From the NCBI GenBank assembly GCA_946186945.1, contig CAMHPC010000017.1:1-32196 (forward strand): DNA of 32,196 nt, written 5' to 3'. This DNA comes from an uncultured Prevotella sp. GTDB lineage: Bacteria; Bacteroidota; Bacteroidia; Bacteroidales; Bacteroidaceae. Below, in pieces: positions 15,372-23,319 of this stretch (within the stretch, counting starts at the first letter, position 1; each line of letters starts with the position of its first letter). A program made the position numbers and the translations under genes. The notes under the pieces are model-generated. The model saw nothing but the letters and a program-made list of their open reading frames with translations, did not search any database and was not told the origin of the DNA.

Positions 15372-15995
15372 TTAGCAGAATACGAACTCGAGTGAAGAGA
15401 GCAGCATGACGACGAGTATATATATGGGGACGATGGGGGCTGCCACTTTCGGTCCGTGCCAGAGAGCCTTGTAAGCATCAGCCAGTGACGAGAACATTCC
15501 GCTGAAAGAACCATAGACGAGTGATACCGCTGTGATGATAAAGGCGAGCACAGGTATCATGCCGCGGCTGAAACTGGAAGGCACCCATTCGCCTATAGCA
15601 CTAAGCAGTACGGGTTGTGGAGCGAGTATGAGATAGAGCCACAGAGCCACCATTATGACGGCAGTTATGACCGACATGCGCAGTGCGAACCGTTGTCGGT
15701 AGGTGAGGTGTCGTCGTCGCAGTGCATCAGCCATGGCGTGATGTATTTGAGCCTTGGAAGCGGTACCCCATGCCACTATGCACAGCAGCAGGTATGCCCC
15801 GATGGGATTAGAGAGAGAAGTAGCGAATGAGCCCACCATCCATCTCACCCCTTCACCGCTGAGCAGCGAGTGGAGTGTAGAGTCGGTCTGTGCCGATGAT
15901 ATCATCCACGACAGCAGCACGAGCAGCAATTGCAGTGTGAAGAGAGTGATGCACGTCACCGCCCCCACCCTATTCATTATATCTCCATTCATCAT
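15372..15995 (-). CDS. Small integral membrane protein, possibly a shortened AbgT-family relative
   Basis: A 207-residue protein with about five hydrophobic membrane segments (around 12-32, 58-78, 107-128, 145-166 and 188-205). By eye its two ends resemble the ends of AbgT p-aminobenzoyl-glutamate transporters. The N-terminus has LLLVLLSWM followed by LLSGEGVRWMVGSF, and the C-terminus has IITAVSLVYGSFSGMFSSL. The long transport core is missing; AbgT proteins are about 500 residues. I do not know a function and would not call it a working transporter. It begins 8 nt after the response-regulator gene, so it probably belongs to the same transcript. A regulatory or accessory role in the sensor system is possible but only inferred. 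Confidence 0.55.
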   Translation of the reverse strand: MMNGDIMNRVGAVTCITLFTLQLLLVLLSWMISSAQTDSTLHSLLSGEGVRWMVGSFATSLSNPIGAYLLLCIVAWGTASKAQIHHAMADALRRRHLTYRQRFALRMSVITAVIMVALWLYLILAPQPVLLSAIGEWVPSSFSRGMIPVLAFIITAVSLVYGSFSGMFSSLADAYKALWHGPKVAAPIVPIYILVVMLLSSLEFVFC

Positions 15996-16003
15996 CAGTC
16001 ATT

Positions 16004-16729
16004 TCACTCATCATCAGGTCTGAGGTTGTCTACATCGATGAGATGCAGTTCGATAGCCCTCACCACCAGTCTTGTTGCATTGACGCCTATCCTGCCCCCT
16101 GCTTCCGGGAAGAGTTTCTGCACCAGTTCGTTCTGTCTTTTCTCCAGGCTTTTTACTCCGAAGGGCATGCCTCTGAGGTTAGTGATTTGTTCCTTGGTAT
16201 ATCCCAGAGCCAAGTGTCTGAGAAACCTCTCATCATATTCATCTATTTCATAGTTGACGATAGCCTCTTGTCTGAGCAGTTGGCTACCCACAGAGTGTTT
16301 GAACCTGTCCACTATTTTCTGCAGGATAGGTTGGTTGAACACCAGTCGTTTTCCGCTCATTACACTGAACACATCCCCTCTGGTGAGCAGTTCACCGCTT
16401 TTCAGGATGATGCCGTCAGCCCCTGCGTCGAGCACATCCACCCACAGTTTCTCGTTGAGTATTTCTCCTGTAAAGATGAGCACCTTGACAGCGGGATACA
16501 GTTCCTTGGTCTGTCTGCATATCTCCACCCCCACGGTAGTAGAACCATTGAGACCAAGGTCGAGCAGCACCAGTCCCGGCATATCTTTTTTTATCAACCT
16601 CCAGTATGCGGTCTCATCCTCGGCAGTACCGATGATAGTAGCCTCAGGTATTTCGTTTCTTATTATGCCCTCAGTACCTTTCAGTTCCAGTGGCACATCC
16701 TCTACGATGATTATTTTAAACTGTTCCAT
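16004..16729 (-). CDS. Response regulator with a Bacteroidales-type C-terminal domain (DUF5932-like)
   Basis: A 241-residue protein. Residues 1-130 form a receiver domain: acidic pocket E10/D11, phospho-acceptor D57 in GLVLLDLGLNG, Thr in VLIFTGE, and conserved Lys in DGIILKSGE. The output part (about 155-235) has YDERFLRHLALGYTKEQITNLRGMPFGVKSLEKRQNEL, shaped like a LuxR-type helix-turn-helix (a GYTKEQI turn followed by a recognition-helix-like VKSLEKRQ), so DNA binding is likely. It starts 25 nt after the sensor kinase gene, which is almost certainly its partner. Confidence 0.85.
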   Translation of the reverse strand: MEQFKIIIVEDVPLELKGTEGIIRNEIPEATIIGTAEDETAYWRLIKKDMPGLVLLDLGLNGSTTVGVEICRQTKELYPAVKVLIFTGEILNEKLWVDVLDAGADGIILKSGELLTRGDVFSVMSGKRLVFNQPILQKIVDRFKHSVGSQLLRQEAIVNYEIDEYDERFLRHLALGYTKEQITNLRGMPFGVKSLEKRQNELVQKLFPEAGGRIGVNATRLVVRAIELHLIDVDNLRPDDE

Positions 16730-16754
16730 ATTGTATAGATTATAAGAGATTCGG

Positions 16755-19700
16755 TTATTTATTGCATTTAGCCAGCACCACCGTCACCTGCGTAAACCCC
16801 TGAGTGGTGAGGCATGCGCTTATGCCGCATCGTCGTGAATTGGTGTTTTCGCCTATATCCCTCACGATTTGTCTGCAGAGCAGTAATGGCAGGTGTCGTG
16901 TGGCGAGTGAGAAGAGGTTGGGTATATCCTGTTGCGGTATAGTCAAGTGTTTCATGTCGAATGTGAATGTGAGGTATTTGTCACTGTCATCTTGACACTC
17001 ATGCAATTCAGGTTTATGTCCCTGGTTCTCCTTTTGCAGTATCTCCATCATATATTTCAGGAGCACGGCATCTCCCCATACGCGTGCTGTCTGTTTCTCA
17101 TGTCCCATCAAGTCAGCACTCAACCATTCCGTCAGCGCCACGGGTTTGCACTCCACCCTCACCTTTTCGAGTTGTCTCATGGCTTGCAGAGAGAGTATGG
17201 AGTACAGTTCTTTATAATATTCGGCGAGCGGTCTTATTGTATCTATTTTGCCTTCGCCTTCTTCCACCAGTATACCTATGCGTGAGGGATAATACATAGT
17301 TTCGTGTTTGAGTGTAGAAAGGCAATTGTCGAGCACGCTGTTGCACACATACACTTTCTCCTCATCCATTTTCAGGCGTCTGAGTTCATCTTCAGCCATA
17401 TCCTTTGACAGAGCATTATTCTCCAGTAGCGTCTGTCTTTGTTTTAGCGTGTCGAGTATCTGGCGCACCACCCCCACCAGGTTTTCCGGCAGCAGTTCAG
17501 CGTTAACTTGCTGCTTGTTTCCCTGCCTGAGAACTATTCCCTCGATATCCTGTATCTTCCTATCGATCGGCGACTCGTCTTTGAGCAGTTTATTCACCGT
17601 ATTAACCTTTTCCACACAGAGTCTGTAGTACACCTTGTGTCTGTAGTATAGAATGAAGTATGCAGTGATGACGAGCAGCAGCAGCATGACGAGTAGCATG
17701 ATAGCCACATTTTTGTTAGTCTTGCTGTTTTGCATCATTCTGCAGTACTGGTCGAGGCTGTCATCCCTCGACCTTTCCTTGAACAGTTGCGTATACACCC
17801 TGTTGTTGCATCTGTACACATCCCACATGTGCAATGCCAGAGCAGCCACAGCATTTTCGTTTCTCATGGCGAGTATCACCTCATAATCCACCTTCACCTG
17901 TCTCTGCCACCATAGTATCTCGGCAGCGGAGCCCGCCGATTGCGGCATAGCCACGAGAGTATCAGCATTGTCGGGATGGATGGCGAGATAGTGTCTGTTC
18001 AGGTAATACCTGATAGAGTCGGCGAATATGATAGTCTTTTCGTAGTGTCTGTCCACATTGGCTTGGTATGCGCTGTCGGTATATACTGCCGCCATACTGT
18101 CGCACAGTTGAATGAATTGGTTATTGTCCTGTGTGGTATGAGCGGCAGTATTTTGTGCGCAGGTGTGTGATGCAAGCAGGGCGAGCCCCAGTGTGACGAG
18201 AGAGCGCGACATGCCTTTAGGCAGTCTGAAGAACACCCGGCTGCCCTTGCCTGGAGTACTTTCCGCCCCGATAGAGCAGACGTGGAAGATATTGCTTATC
18301 TTCTTATACTTTTCGATAATGCCCTTGCAGTTGACCAGTCCGAACCCATGGCCTTTCTTTTGTTCCGCGTTGGCAGAAGATGCAGTGGCAGTAGCAGAGA
18401 TCATGCCATCCACCGAGAACAGCGAAGCGAGTTGTTGTTCCGTCATTCCCTCTCCATTGTCCTCAACGGTTATTTCCACGTATCCCTCACCCACGGAGGC
18501 AGAGAGTTTCACCTGTCCCCCCTCTGGAGTGAATTTCCTAGCGTTGTCGGCGAGCGTATTGACCATGAAGAGAGTGAGCACCCTGTCCGCCTTCACCACC
18601 AGAGTAGTAGGCACCACCAGCAGTTGCACCCCCTTCATTTGGAAAGCCGTTTTCCCTTTAGCCACCATATCGAAGAGTTGCTGCACTGGGAATGAAGAGA
18701 TATGCAGAGTGATTTGTCCCTGTCGTATCTGTATCCATCTGGTGAGCGTGTCGTTGTATTCATTGATTTTATCAGTGATTTCCGCCACGTATTCGAATCG
18801 TTCCCTTCTCACCTGTTCTGGTTCGTCTCGTTCGTCGAGCATTCTTATCTCGTGGTTCATCCGGTCTATGAGCGGCGTGATAGTATTGACAAGCGACACC
18901 TTAGCCCTTTGTTCCAGGTGTTCTTTTTTGTTTTTCTCGAGTCTCAGTATGGTCATTGCCTTCTGTTCCTCTATCTCCTCCATTTCTTCTGCCCATGTCT
19001 TCAGTTGAGCATCGTTTTCCCGTTTCCATTCCTCGAGGGGTGAGAGCAGAGGAGCGATATTGCGTTGTTTTTCGTTGCGGCGTCGCATATAAATCAACAG
19101 TGCGAGCAAAGTCATGGCGATAATGACCATGAGAGCCACAGCAGCCAGCAGCACATTGAGTTGCATGACCGACTGGTCGAGTTGTTCTGCCCTCGACTCC
19201 AGGTATCTGTCCTGTCTGGTCTGTTCCTGCAGGTCGAGGTATAGGTTTCTGTTGATGTCGCTGTTCTCCTTGTCATCGACGGCAGAATAGAGCAGACTCA
19301 GTTGTTCGCGTATCGACGCCACCAGGTCGGGTGCCTGCATGATAGCCACATTGTCCTCGAGCGCCTTTTTCAGGCAGATGAGAGCCGACTGATAGTCAGC
19401 AATTTTCCAGTAGCACTGAGCCAGTGTACGGTATCCGCCTGCTATCTGGTACACATCTCCATAGTCGGCAAAGACATTTAGTGCCTTTTGTGCCAGGTAT
19501 CCAGCGAGCAGGCTATCCGGCATATTGTCAGGATTGATGAATTTCATGGATGGCATGTTATACGCCATGAGTGATATCCTGAGTGAGTCGTCCTGCAGGT
19601 GTTCGCTGATAGCCTGTAGGGAGTTGGCCATCCAGAAGGGGTAGTTGTGTCTTTGCGCCGTGAGGAAGCACCTCATGAGGTAGTCGAATTCCGTCTGTGC

Positions 19701-20357
19701 TATCTCTTGCGGTGTCCCCTCATTGATTATCCCTCCTGCTCCCACGTTGTACAGATACGCCAGCATCTGTGCAGTGTCACGTTCGAGAGGTTCGTAGTTG
19801 TCGAGAGTTCTGAGGTACTGCACAGAGAGGTCTTCGAGTCCCACATAATAATAGTATGTGGAAGTGACGATTGAAAATTCCGACTCTGCGTAGGTGAGTC
19901 TCTGCATGGTATGTTGCTGCAGTAGTTCCGGCTGTTCGTGTATGCGTGCCATGCGTTCGGTGGCTCTCTCGCGGTATGTATAGAAGTCTTTGTTTCTGGA
20001 GCGTCGCTGACAGAGGCGCATGAGTTGCACGTCAGCCACCAGCATTTCCACCTGGTTGTCGGAGAGCATTGCCACGGAGTCGAGCACCTTTTCCGCCTCG
20101 TCGTACTCCATACGTGCCGTAAGAACGAAAGCCTTGTGGTTGAGGCATTCGGCCTGCACATTATTGTCATCGGGAGCCAAGGCAGCCGCCCTGGCAGAGA
20201 ATGCCAATGTAGAGTCGAGGTTGCGGTAATGGTAGTCATACGCCGACTCGCACAGTCGCAGCACCTGTGTGGGTGTATCCTCATGGCATGCCACGAGCAT
20301 CATCGCAGAGCAGGTGCACAACATGGATATGACGAGACGGCGTATGTTTAGCATCAT
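16755..20357 (-). CDS. Two-module membrane sensor kinase (DUF5112-HATPase-DUF5113 type)
   Basis: The frame is open back to 20492, but that part overlaps eda, so ATG 20357 (or 20354) is chosen, 8 nt after the eda stop; 1200 residues. Module 1: lipoprotein-like signal (lipobox LVAC, C24), TPR-like periplasmic domain (about 30-390), membrane segment (about 401-424), coiled coil, a histidine near H502 (RMNHEIRML), and a complete ATPase domain: N-box N600/N605 (NTLADNARKF), G1 box DNGEG at 633-637, G2 box GHGFG at 669-673. Module 2: a second signal-like segment (from Met716, SLVTLGLALLASHTCAQ), a periplasmic stretch, a membrane segment (about 884-905), and a cytosolic domain resembling an ATPase domain without G-boxes. 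Domain names are from memory. The ligand is unknown. The response regulator follows after 25 nt. Confidence 0.85.
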   Translation of the reverse strand: MMLNIRRLVISMLCTCSAMMLVACHEDTPTQVLRLCESAYDYHYRNLDSTLAFSARAAALAPDDNNVQAECLNHKAFVLTARMEYDEAEKVLDSVAMLSDNQVEMLVADVQLMRLCQRRSRNKDFYTYRERATERMARIHEQPELLQQHTMQRLTYAESEFSIVTSTYYYYVGLEDLSVQYLRTLDNYEPLERDTAQMLAYLYNVGAGGIINEGTPQEIAQTEFDYLMRCFLTAQRHNYPFWMANSLQAISEHLQDDSLRISLMAYNMPSMKFINPDNMPDSLLAGYLAQKALNVFADYGDVYQIAGGYRTLAQCYWKIADYQSALICLKKALEDNVAIMQAPDLVASIREQLSLLYSAVDDKENSDINRNLYLDLQEQTRQDRYLESRAEQLDQSVMQLNVLLAAVALMVIIAMTLLALLIYMRRRNEKQRNIAPLLSPLEEWKRENDAQLKTWAEEMEEIEEQKAMTILRLEKNKKEHLEQRAKVSLVNTITPLIDRMNHEIRMLDERDEPEQVRRERFEYVAEITDKINEYNDTLTRWIQIRQGQITLHISSFPVQQLFDMVAKGKTAFQMKGVQLLVVPTTLVVKADRVLTLFMVNTLADNARKFTPEGGQVKLSASVGEGYVEITVEDNGEGMTEQQLASLFSVDGMISATATASSANAEQKKGHGFGLVNCKGIIEKYKKISNIFHVCSIGAESTPGKGSRVFFRLPKGMSRSLVTLGLALLASHTCAQNTAAHTTQDNNQFIQLCDSMAAVYTDSAYQANVDRHYEKTIIFADSIRYYLNRHYLAIHPDNADTLVAMPQSAGSAAEILWWQRQVKVDYEVILAMRNENAVAALALHMWDVYRCNNRVYTQLFKERSRDDSLDQYCRMMQNSKTNKNVAIMLLVMLLLLVITAYFILYYRHKVYYRLCVEKVNTVNKLLKDESPIDRKIQDIEGIVLRQGNKQQVNAELLPENLVGVVRQILDTLKQRQTLLENNALSKDMAEDELRRLKMDEEKVYVCNSVLDNCLSTLKHETMYYPSRIGILVEEGEGKIDTIRPLAEYYKELYSILSLQAMRQLEKVRVECKPVALTEWLSADLMGHEKQTARVWGDAVLLKYMMEILQKENQGHKPELHECQDDSDKYLTFTFDMKHLTIPQQDIPNLFSLATRHLPLLLCRQIVRDIGENTNSRRCGISACLTTQGFTQVTVVLAKCNK

Positions 20358-20365
20358 GCGTGTGA

Positions 20366-21046
20366 TTAGGGATAAGATTTTTTCGCCTCGGCGATGGCGG
20401 CGAGGGCTTCTCTGCACAGTGTGGTGATGCGTTGCCACTGACAGCCTTTGACAATATCCTCTGTGAAGAGTTGCGAGCCCATGCCCACGCACATGGCACC
20501 AGCCCTTATCCAGCGTTGCAGGTTATCCTTTTCAAGTGTAACCCCACCCGACACCATGATGTTCGACCATCTGAATGGTGCCATGATATTAGCCACGAAA
20601 GGTGGCCCGCCGAGTTCATCGGCGGGAAACACCTTTGTGATATCGCATCCGTGTGCCTGTGCCCTGTTTATCTCGGTAGGAGTGCCGCATCCCGGGCAGT
20701 ATGGCACCAGTCGTTTGTTGCATACCTGGCAGATTTGCTCATCGAAATACGTTCCCACCACGAAGTTGGTACCCAGTTGCAGGTACAGAGCCGCTGTGGC
20801 CTCATCGATCACAGTACCTACGCCTATAATCATCTCAGGGCACTGTGTCTCTGCCCAGTGGTTCACCTCGTTGAACACCTGGTGAGCGTAGTCGCCTCGG
20901 TTAGTAAATTCGAATGTCCTGACCCCGGCGTCGTAGCATGCCTTCACCACCTGCTTCACCACCTCGGCATCGGAGTGGTAGAAGAGTGGCACCAGACCGG
21001 TTTGCTGCATGGCCGTGATGACCTGGACCTTATTAAATCGTGCCAT
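20366..21046 (-). CDS. eda: 2-keto-3-deoxy-6-phosphogluconate / 4-hydroxy-2-oxoglutarate aldolase
   Basis: Cleaves KDPG to pyruvate and glyceraldehyde-3-phosphate. The 226 residues have the family landmarks: E46 in TFEFTNRG (general acid/base), IIGVGTVID near 73-81, CPGCGTPTEI near 118-126, and the Schiff-base K138 in DITKVFPADELGG; a phosphate-binding MVSGGV follows. It lies 17 nt after kdgK, completing the KDG to pyruvate/GAP step. Its stop is only 8 nt before the sensor kinase start, so expression of the two is probably linked. Confidence 0.95.
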   Translation of the reverse strand: MARFNKVQVITAMQQTGLVPLFYHSDAEVVKQVVKACYDAGVRTFEFTNRGDYAHQVFNEVNHWAETQCPEMIIGVGTVIDEATAALYLQLGTNFVVGTYFDEQICQVCNKRLVPYCPGCGTPTEINRAQAHGCDITKVFPADELGGPPFVANIMAPFRWSNIMVSGGVTLEKDNLQRWIRAGAMCVGMGSQLFTEDIVKGCQWQRITTLCREALAAIAEAKKSYP

Positions 21047-21063
21047 GATATATTAAGAATAGA

Positions 21064-22089
21064 TTACCTTTGTACCCTGCCCGATGCATCGCCTCCAGCC
21101 AGTTGTTCCACCTCGGCGGCGGAAACCATATTGAAGTCGCCGGGCACTGTATGTTTGAGAGCCGAAGCCGCTACTGCAAACTCGAGAGCCCTCTTCTTGT
21201 CACCCTGGTATGTGAGCAGTCCGTGGATGAGTCCGCCAGAGAAGGCATCACCCCCTCCCACTCGGTCTACGATGGGCATGATATCGTATCTGCGACTGGC
21301 ATAGAACTCCTTGCCGTCATATATGAGAGCCTTCCACCCGTTATGACTGGCAGAGAACGACTCGCGCAGCGTGCTTGCCACATATTTGAAATTGAATGTC
21401 TCTGCCATTTCGCGGAATATGCCATAATAGCCCTCGGCGTCAGTCTTTCCTGCATTGACATCGGCTTGTGGTTTGAAGCCCAGACACAGTTGTGCGTCCT
21501 CCTCATTTCCTATGCACACATCTACGTATTGCATCAGTGGTTTCATCACGCTTTGAGCCTTCTCCGAGGTCCACAGTTTTTTGCGGAAGTTGAGGTCTAC
21601 GCTCACAGTGACGCCATGTCTGACGGCAGCCTGGCAAGCCAGTTTCACCAATTCGGCAGCCCTGTCGCTGATAGCGGGTGTTATGCCACTCCAGTGGAAC
21701 CAGTCGGCATCCTTCATGATGGCATCGAAGTCGAAGTCTTGAGGTAGTGCCTCTGCTATAGCACTGTGTGCGCGGTCATATATCACCTTGGATGGACGCA
21801 TGCAGGCACCTGGTTCGAGGTAGTAGATACCCACCCGGTCGCCGCCACGTGCTATGAAGTCAGTGTTCACCCCATACCTCCTGAGGTGGTTGACAGCACA
21901 TTGTCCTATCTCATGCTTAGGCAGTTTCGTGACGAAGTAAGCCTGGTGTCCGTAGTGAGCCAGGCTGACAGCCACATTTGCCTCTCCGCCGCCATAGACG
22001 GCATCGAGTTGTTCGGTTTGTATGAATCTCTTCATGTCGGGCGGAGAGAGTCTGAGCATGATCTCGCCCATAGTAATAACTTTTGCCAT
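21064..22089 (-). CDS. kdgK: 2-keto-3-deoxygluconate kinase (PfkB family)
   Basis: Phosphorylates KDG, from hexuronate or pectin/alginate breakdown, to KDPG. The PfkB-family fold is visible in 341 residues: N-terminal MAKVITMGEIMLRLSPP, substrate motif YGGGEANVAVSLAHYG, and the C-terminal anion-hole motif DRVGGGDAFSGG with catalytic D281. The start is placed at ATG 22089, where homologues begin, not at the in-frame ATG 22107. eda follows after 17 nt. The gene is divergent from a LacI-type regulator, its likely controller. Other PfkB sugar kinases cannot be fully excluded, but the eda neighbour supports KdgK. Confidence 0.9.
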   Translation of the reverse strand: MAKVITMGEIMLRLSPPDMKRFIQTEQLDAVYGGGEANVAVSLAHYGHQAYFVTKLPKHEIGQCAVNHLRRYGVNTDFIARGGDRVGIYYLEPGACMRPSKVIYDRAHSAIAEALPQDFDFDAIMKDADWFHWSGITPAISDRAAELVKLACQAAVRHGVTVSVDLNFRKKLWTSEKAQSVMKPLMQYVDVCIGNEEDAQLCLGFKPQADVNAGKTDAEGYYGIFREMAETFNFKYVASTLRESFSASHNGWKALIYDGKEFYASRRYDIMPIVDRVGGGDAFSGGLIHGLLTYQGDKKRALEFAVAASALKHTVPGDFNMVSAAEVEQLAGGDASGRVQR

Positions 22090-22131
22090 AATATCAGTTG
22101 TTGTCAATCATTAGAAATACAGATTTAACCA

Positions 22132-22139
22132 CAAAGGTA
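22132..22139 (-). promoter_or_regulatory. Likely -7 element for the kdgK directon
   Basis: On the minus strand this reads TACCTTTG, matching TAnnTTTG, and would start transcription about 35-40 nt before ATG 22089. The nearest upstream TTTG is 24 nt away, longer than the usual 19-21, so the promoter may be weak or activator-dependent. Confidence 0.45.
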
Positions 22140-22203
22140 CGTATAAAAATTCGAAGAATAGAACAAAAACATCATTTTTTTGTTTTTTTACCAAAAACAT
22201 GTG

Positions 22204-22219
22204 TTGTGCTTTCGCACAA
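22204..22219. promoter_or_regulatory. Inverted repeat, candidate operator in the lacI-kdgK divergent region
   Basis: TTGTGC, four bases (TTTC), GCACAA: a perfect 6-bp palindrome. It overlaps the -33 element of the regulator gene and lies in the shared region with kdgK. A LacI-type protein binding here would block its own promoter. Its 4-nt spacer differs from the classic central-CG LacI operator, so this is a candidate only. Confidence 0.35.
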
Positions 22220-22242
22220 TTGAGAATAAAGTGTTATTTTTG
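22210..22242 (+). promoter_or_regulatory. Promoter of the LacI-family regulator gene
   Basis: TATTTTTG at 22235-22242 is a perfect -7 element; 21 nt upstream lies TTTC (22210-22213), one mismatch from TTTG. The predicted start (about 22246-22249) is only a few bases before the ATG at 22252, so the transcript would be nearly leaderless. Confidence 0.6.
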
Positions 22243-22251
22243 CAAAAGATT

Positions 22252-23319
22252 ATGAAAAAGAAGATAAGGATAAAGGACATAGCGGAGCGTGCGGGTGTGT
22301 CGGTAGGCACTGTGGACCGTGTGCTTCACAACCGTCCCAACGTTTCTAAGTTGGCATTGGACAGGGTGCGCAAGGCTCTTGATGACATGCAGTATCAGCC
22401 CAATGCCTATGCCAGTGCATTAGCCTACAACCGTTCGTACACGTTCTACTGTATCATGCCCAAGCATGCCTCTGAGGCCTACTGGGACGAGATAGAAGAG
22501 GGTGCCATGGCTGCCTGTGAGGCACACCGTGATTTCCATGTAGACGTGCACATGTTGTATTACGAGCGTTTCAACCGCAGCACCTTTGTCGAAGCCTACG
22601 AGACCTGCTTGGCAGCCGAGCCCGATGGAGTGGCGATAGTGCCCAGCACGATGAGTCTGACACGTGAGTTTACCGACATCATGCATGAGCGCGGCATACC
22701 TTTTGTGATGTTGGACTCATACATGCCTGATTTGCATCCGTTGGCCTTTTACGGTCAGGACTCTCACAGTAGCGGTTACTTCGCAGCGCGGATGCTGATG
22801 CTCATAGCGAGAGATGAGAAGGAAATCATGATAATGAAGCGCACCAACGAGGGCCGTGTGACCAGCAAGCAGCAGGAAGACCGCGAGATAGGTTTCCGCC
22901 AGTACATGCACGACCATTTCCCCAGCGTAAGCATTAGCGAGGTGAACCTGCCAGCCGACGACAATGAGAAGCGTTCATACGACGGCATCTTGGAGGAGTA
23001 CTTCACCTCTCATCCTAATGTTCACCACTGCATCACCTTTGGTTCGAAGGCCCATATAGTGGCCGACTTCCTGTTGCGCACCAACCGTCGCACCGTTCAG
23101 ATCATGGGTTACGACATGGTACACAAGAACGCCCACTGTCTGCGCGAGGGCAGCATCTCGTTTCTGATAGCCCAGCATGCCTACATGCAGGGTTACTACA
23201 GCATAGATGCCCTGTTTCGTGCCATAGTATTGAAAACGGAGGTAAAGGCAGTGAACTATATGCCAATAGAGATACTCAGCATAGAGAACATAGACTTTTA
23301 TCAGCGCACCATGATATAA
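22252..23319 (+). CDS. LacI-family transcriptional regulator
   Basis: A 355-residue repressor-type protein. Residues 1-50 are the LacI helix-turn-helix and hinge: IRIKDIAERAGVSVGTVDRVL, then LDRVRKALDDMQYQPN. The rest is a periplasmic-binding-protein-like ligand domain (about 60-340), with KRTNEGRVTSKQQEDREIGF and IMGYDMVHKNAHCLREGSISFLIAQ, as in ribose-binding-like folds. ATG 22252 is chosen because the helix-turn-helix begins there; the longer frame from 22180 runs through the promoter. Divergence from kdgK-eda suggests it senses KDG, KDPG or a hexuronate (KdgR-like). Its TAA overlaps the next ATG (TAATG). Confidence 0.92.
   Translation: MKKKIRIKDIAERAGVSVGTVDRVLHNRPNVSKLALDRVRKALDDMQYQPNAYASALAYNRSYTFYCIMPKHASEAYWDEIEEGAMAACEAHRDFHVDVHMLYYERFNRSTFVEAYETCLAAEPDGVAIVPSTMSLTREFTDIMHERGIPFVMLDSYMPDLHPLAFYGQDSHSSGYFAARMLMLIARDEKEIMIMKRTNEGRVTSKQQEDREIGFRQYMHDHFPSVSISEVNLPADDNEKRSYDGILEEYFTSHPNVHHCITFGSKAHIVADFLLRTNRRTVQIMGYDMVHKNAHCLREGSISFLIAQHAYMQGYYSIDALFRAIVLKTEVKAVNYMPIEILSIENIDFYQRTMI

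Noticed and set aside
18163..19008. 281-codon open frame opposite the sensor kinase
   Set aside because: It lies wholly across the HATPase region with intact N, G1 and G2 boxes. The opposite translation is Ser/Cys-rich and featureless.
20358..20492. N-terminal extension of the sensor kinase
   Set aside because: It overlaps the 3' end of eda, is Arg/His-rich and precedes a perfect lipoprotein signal at 20357; it cannot be part of an exported protein.
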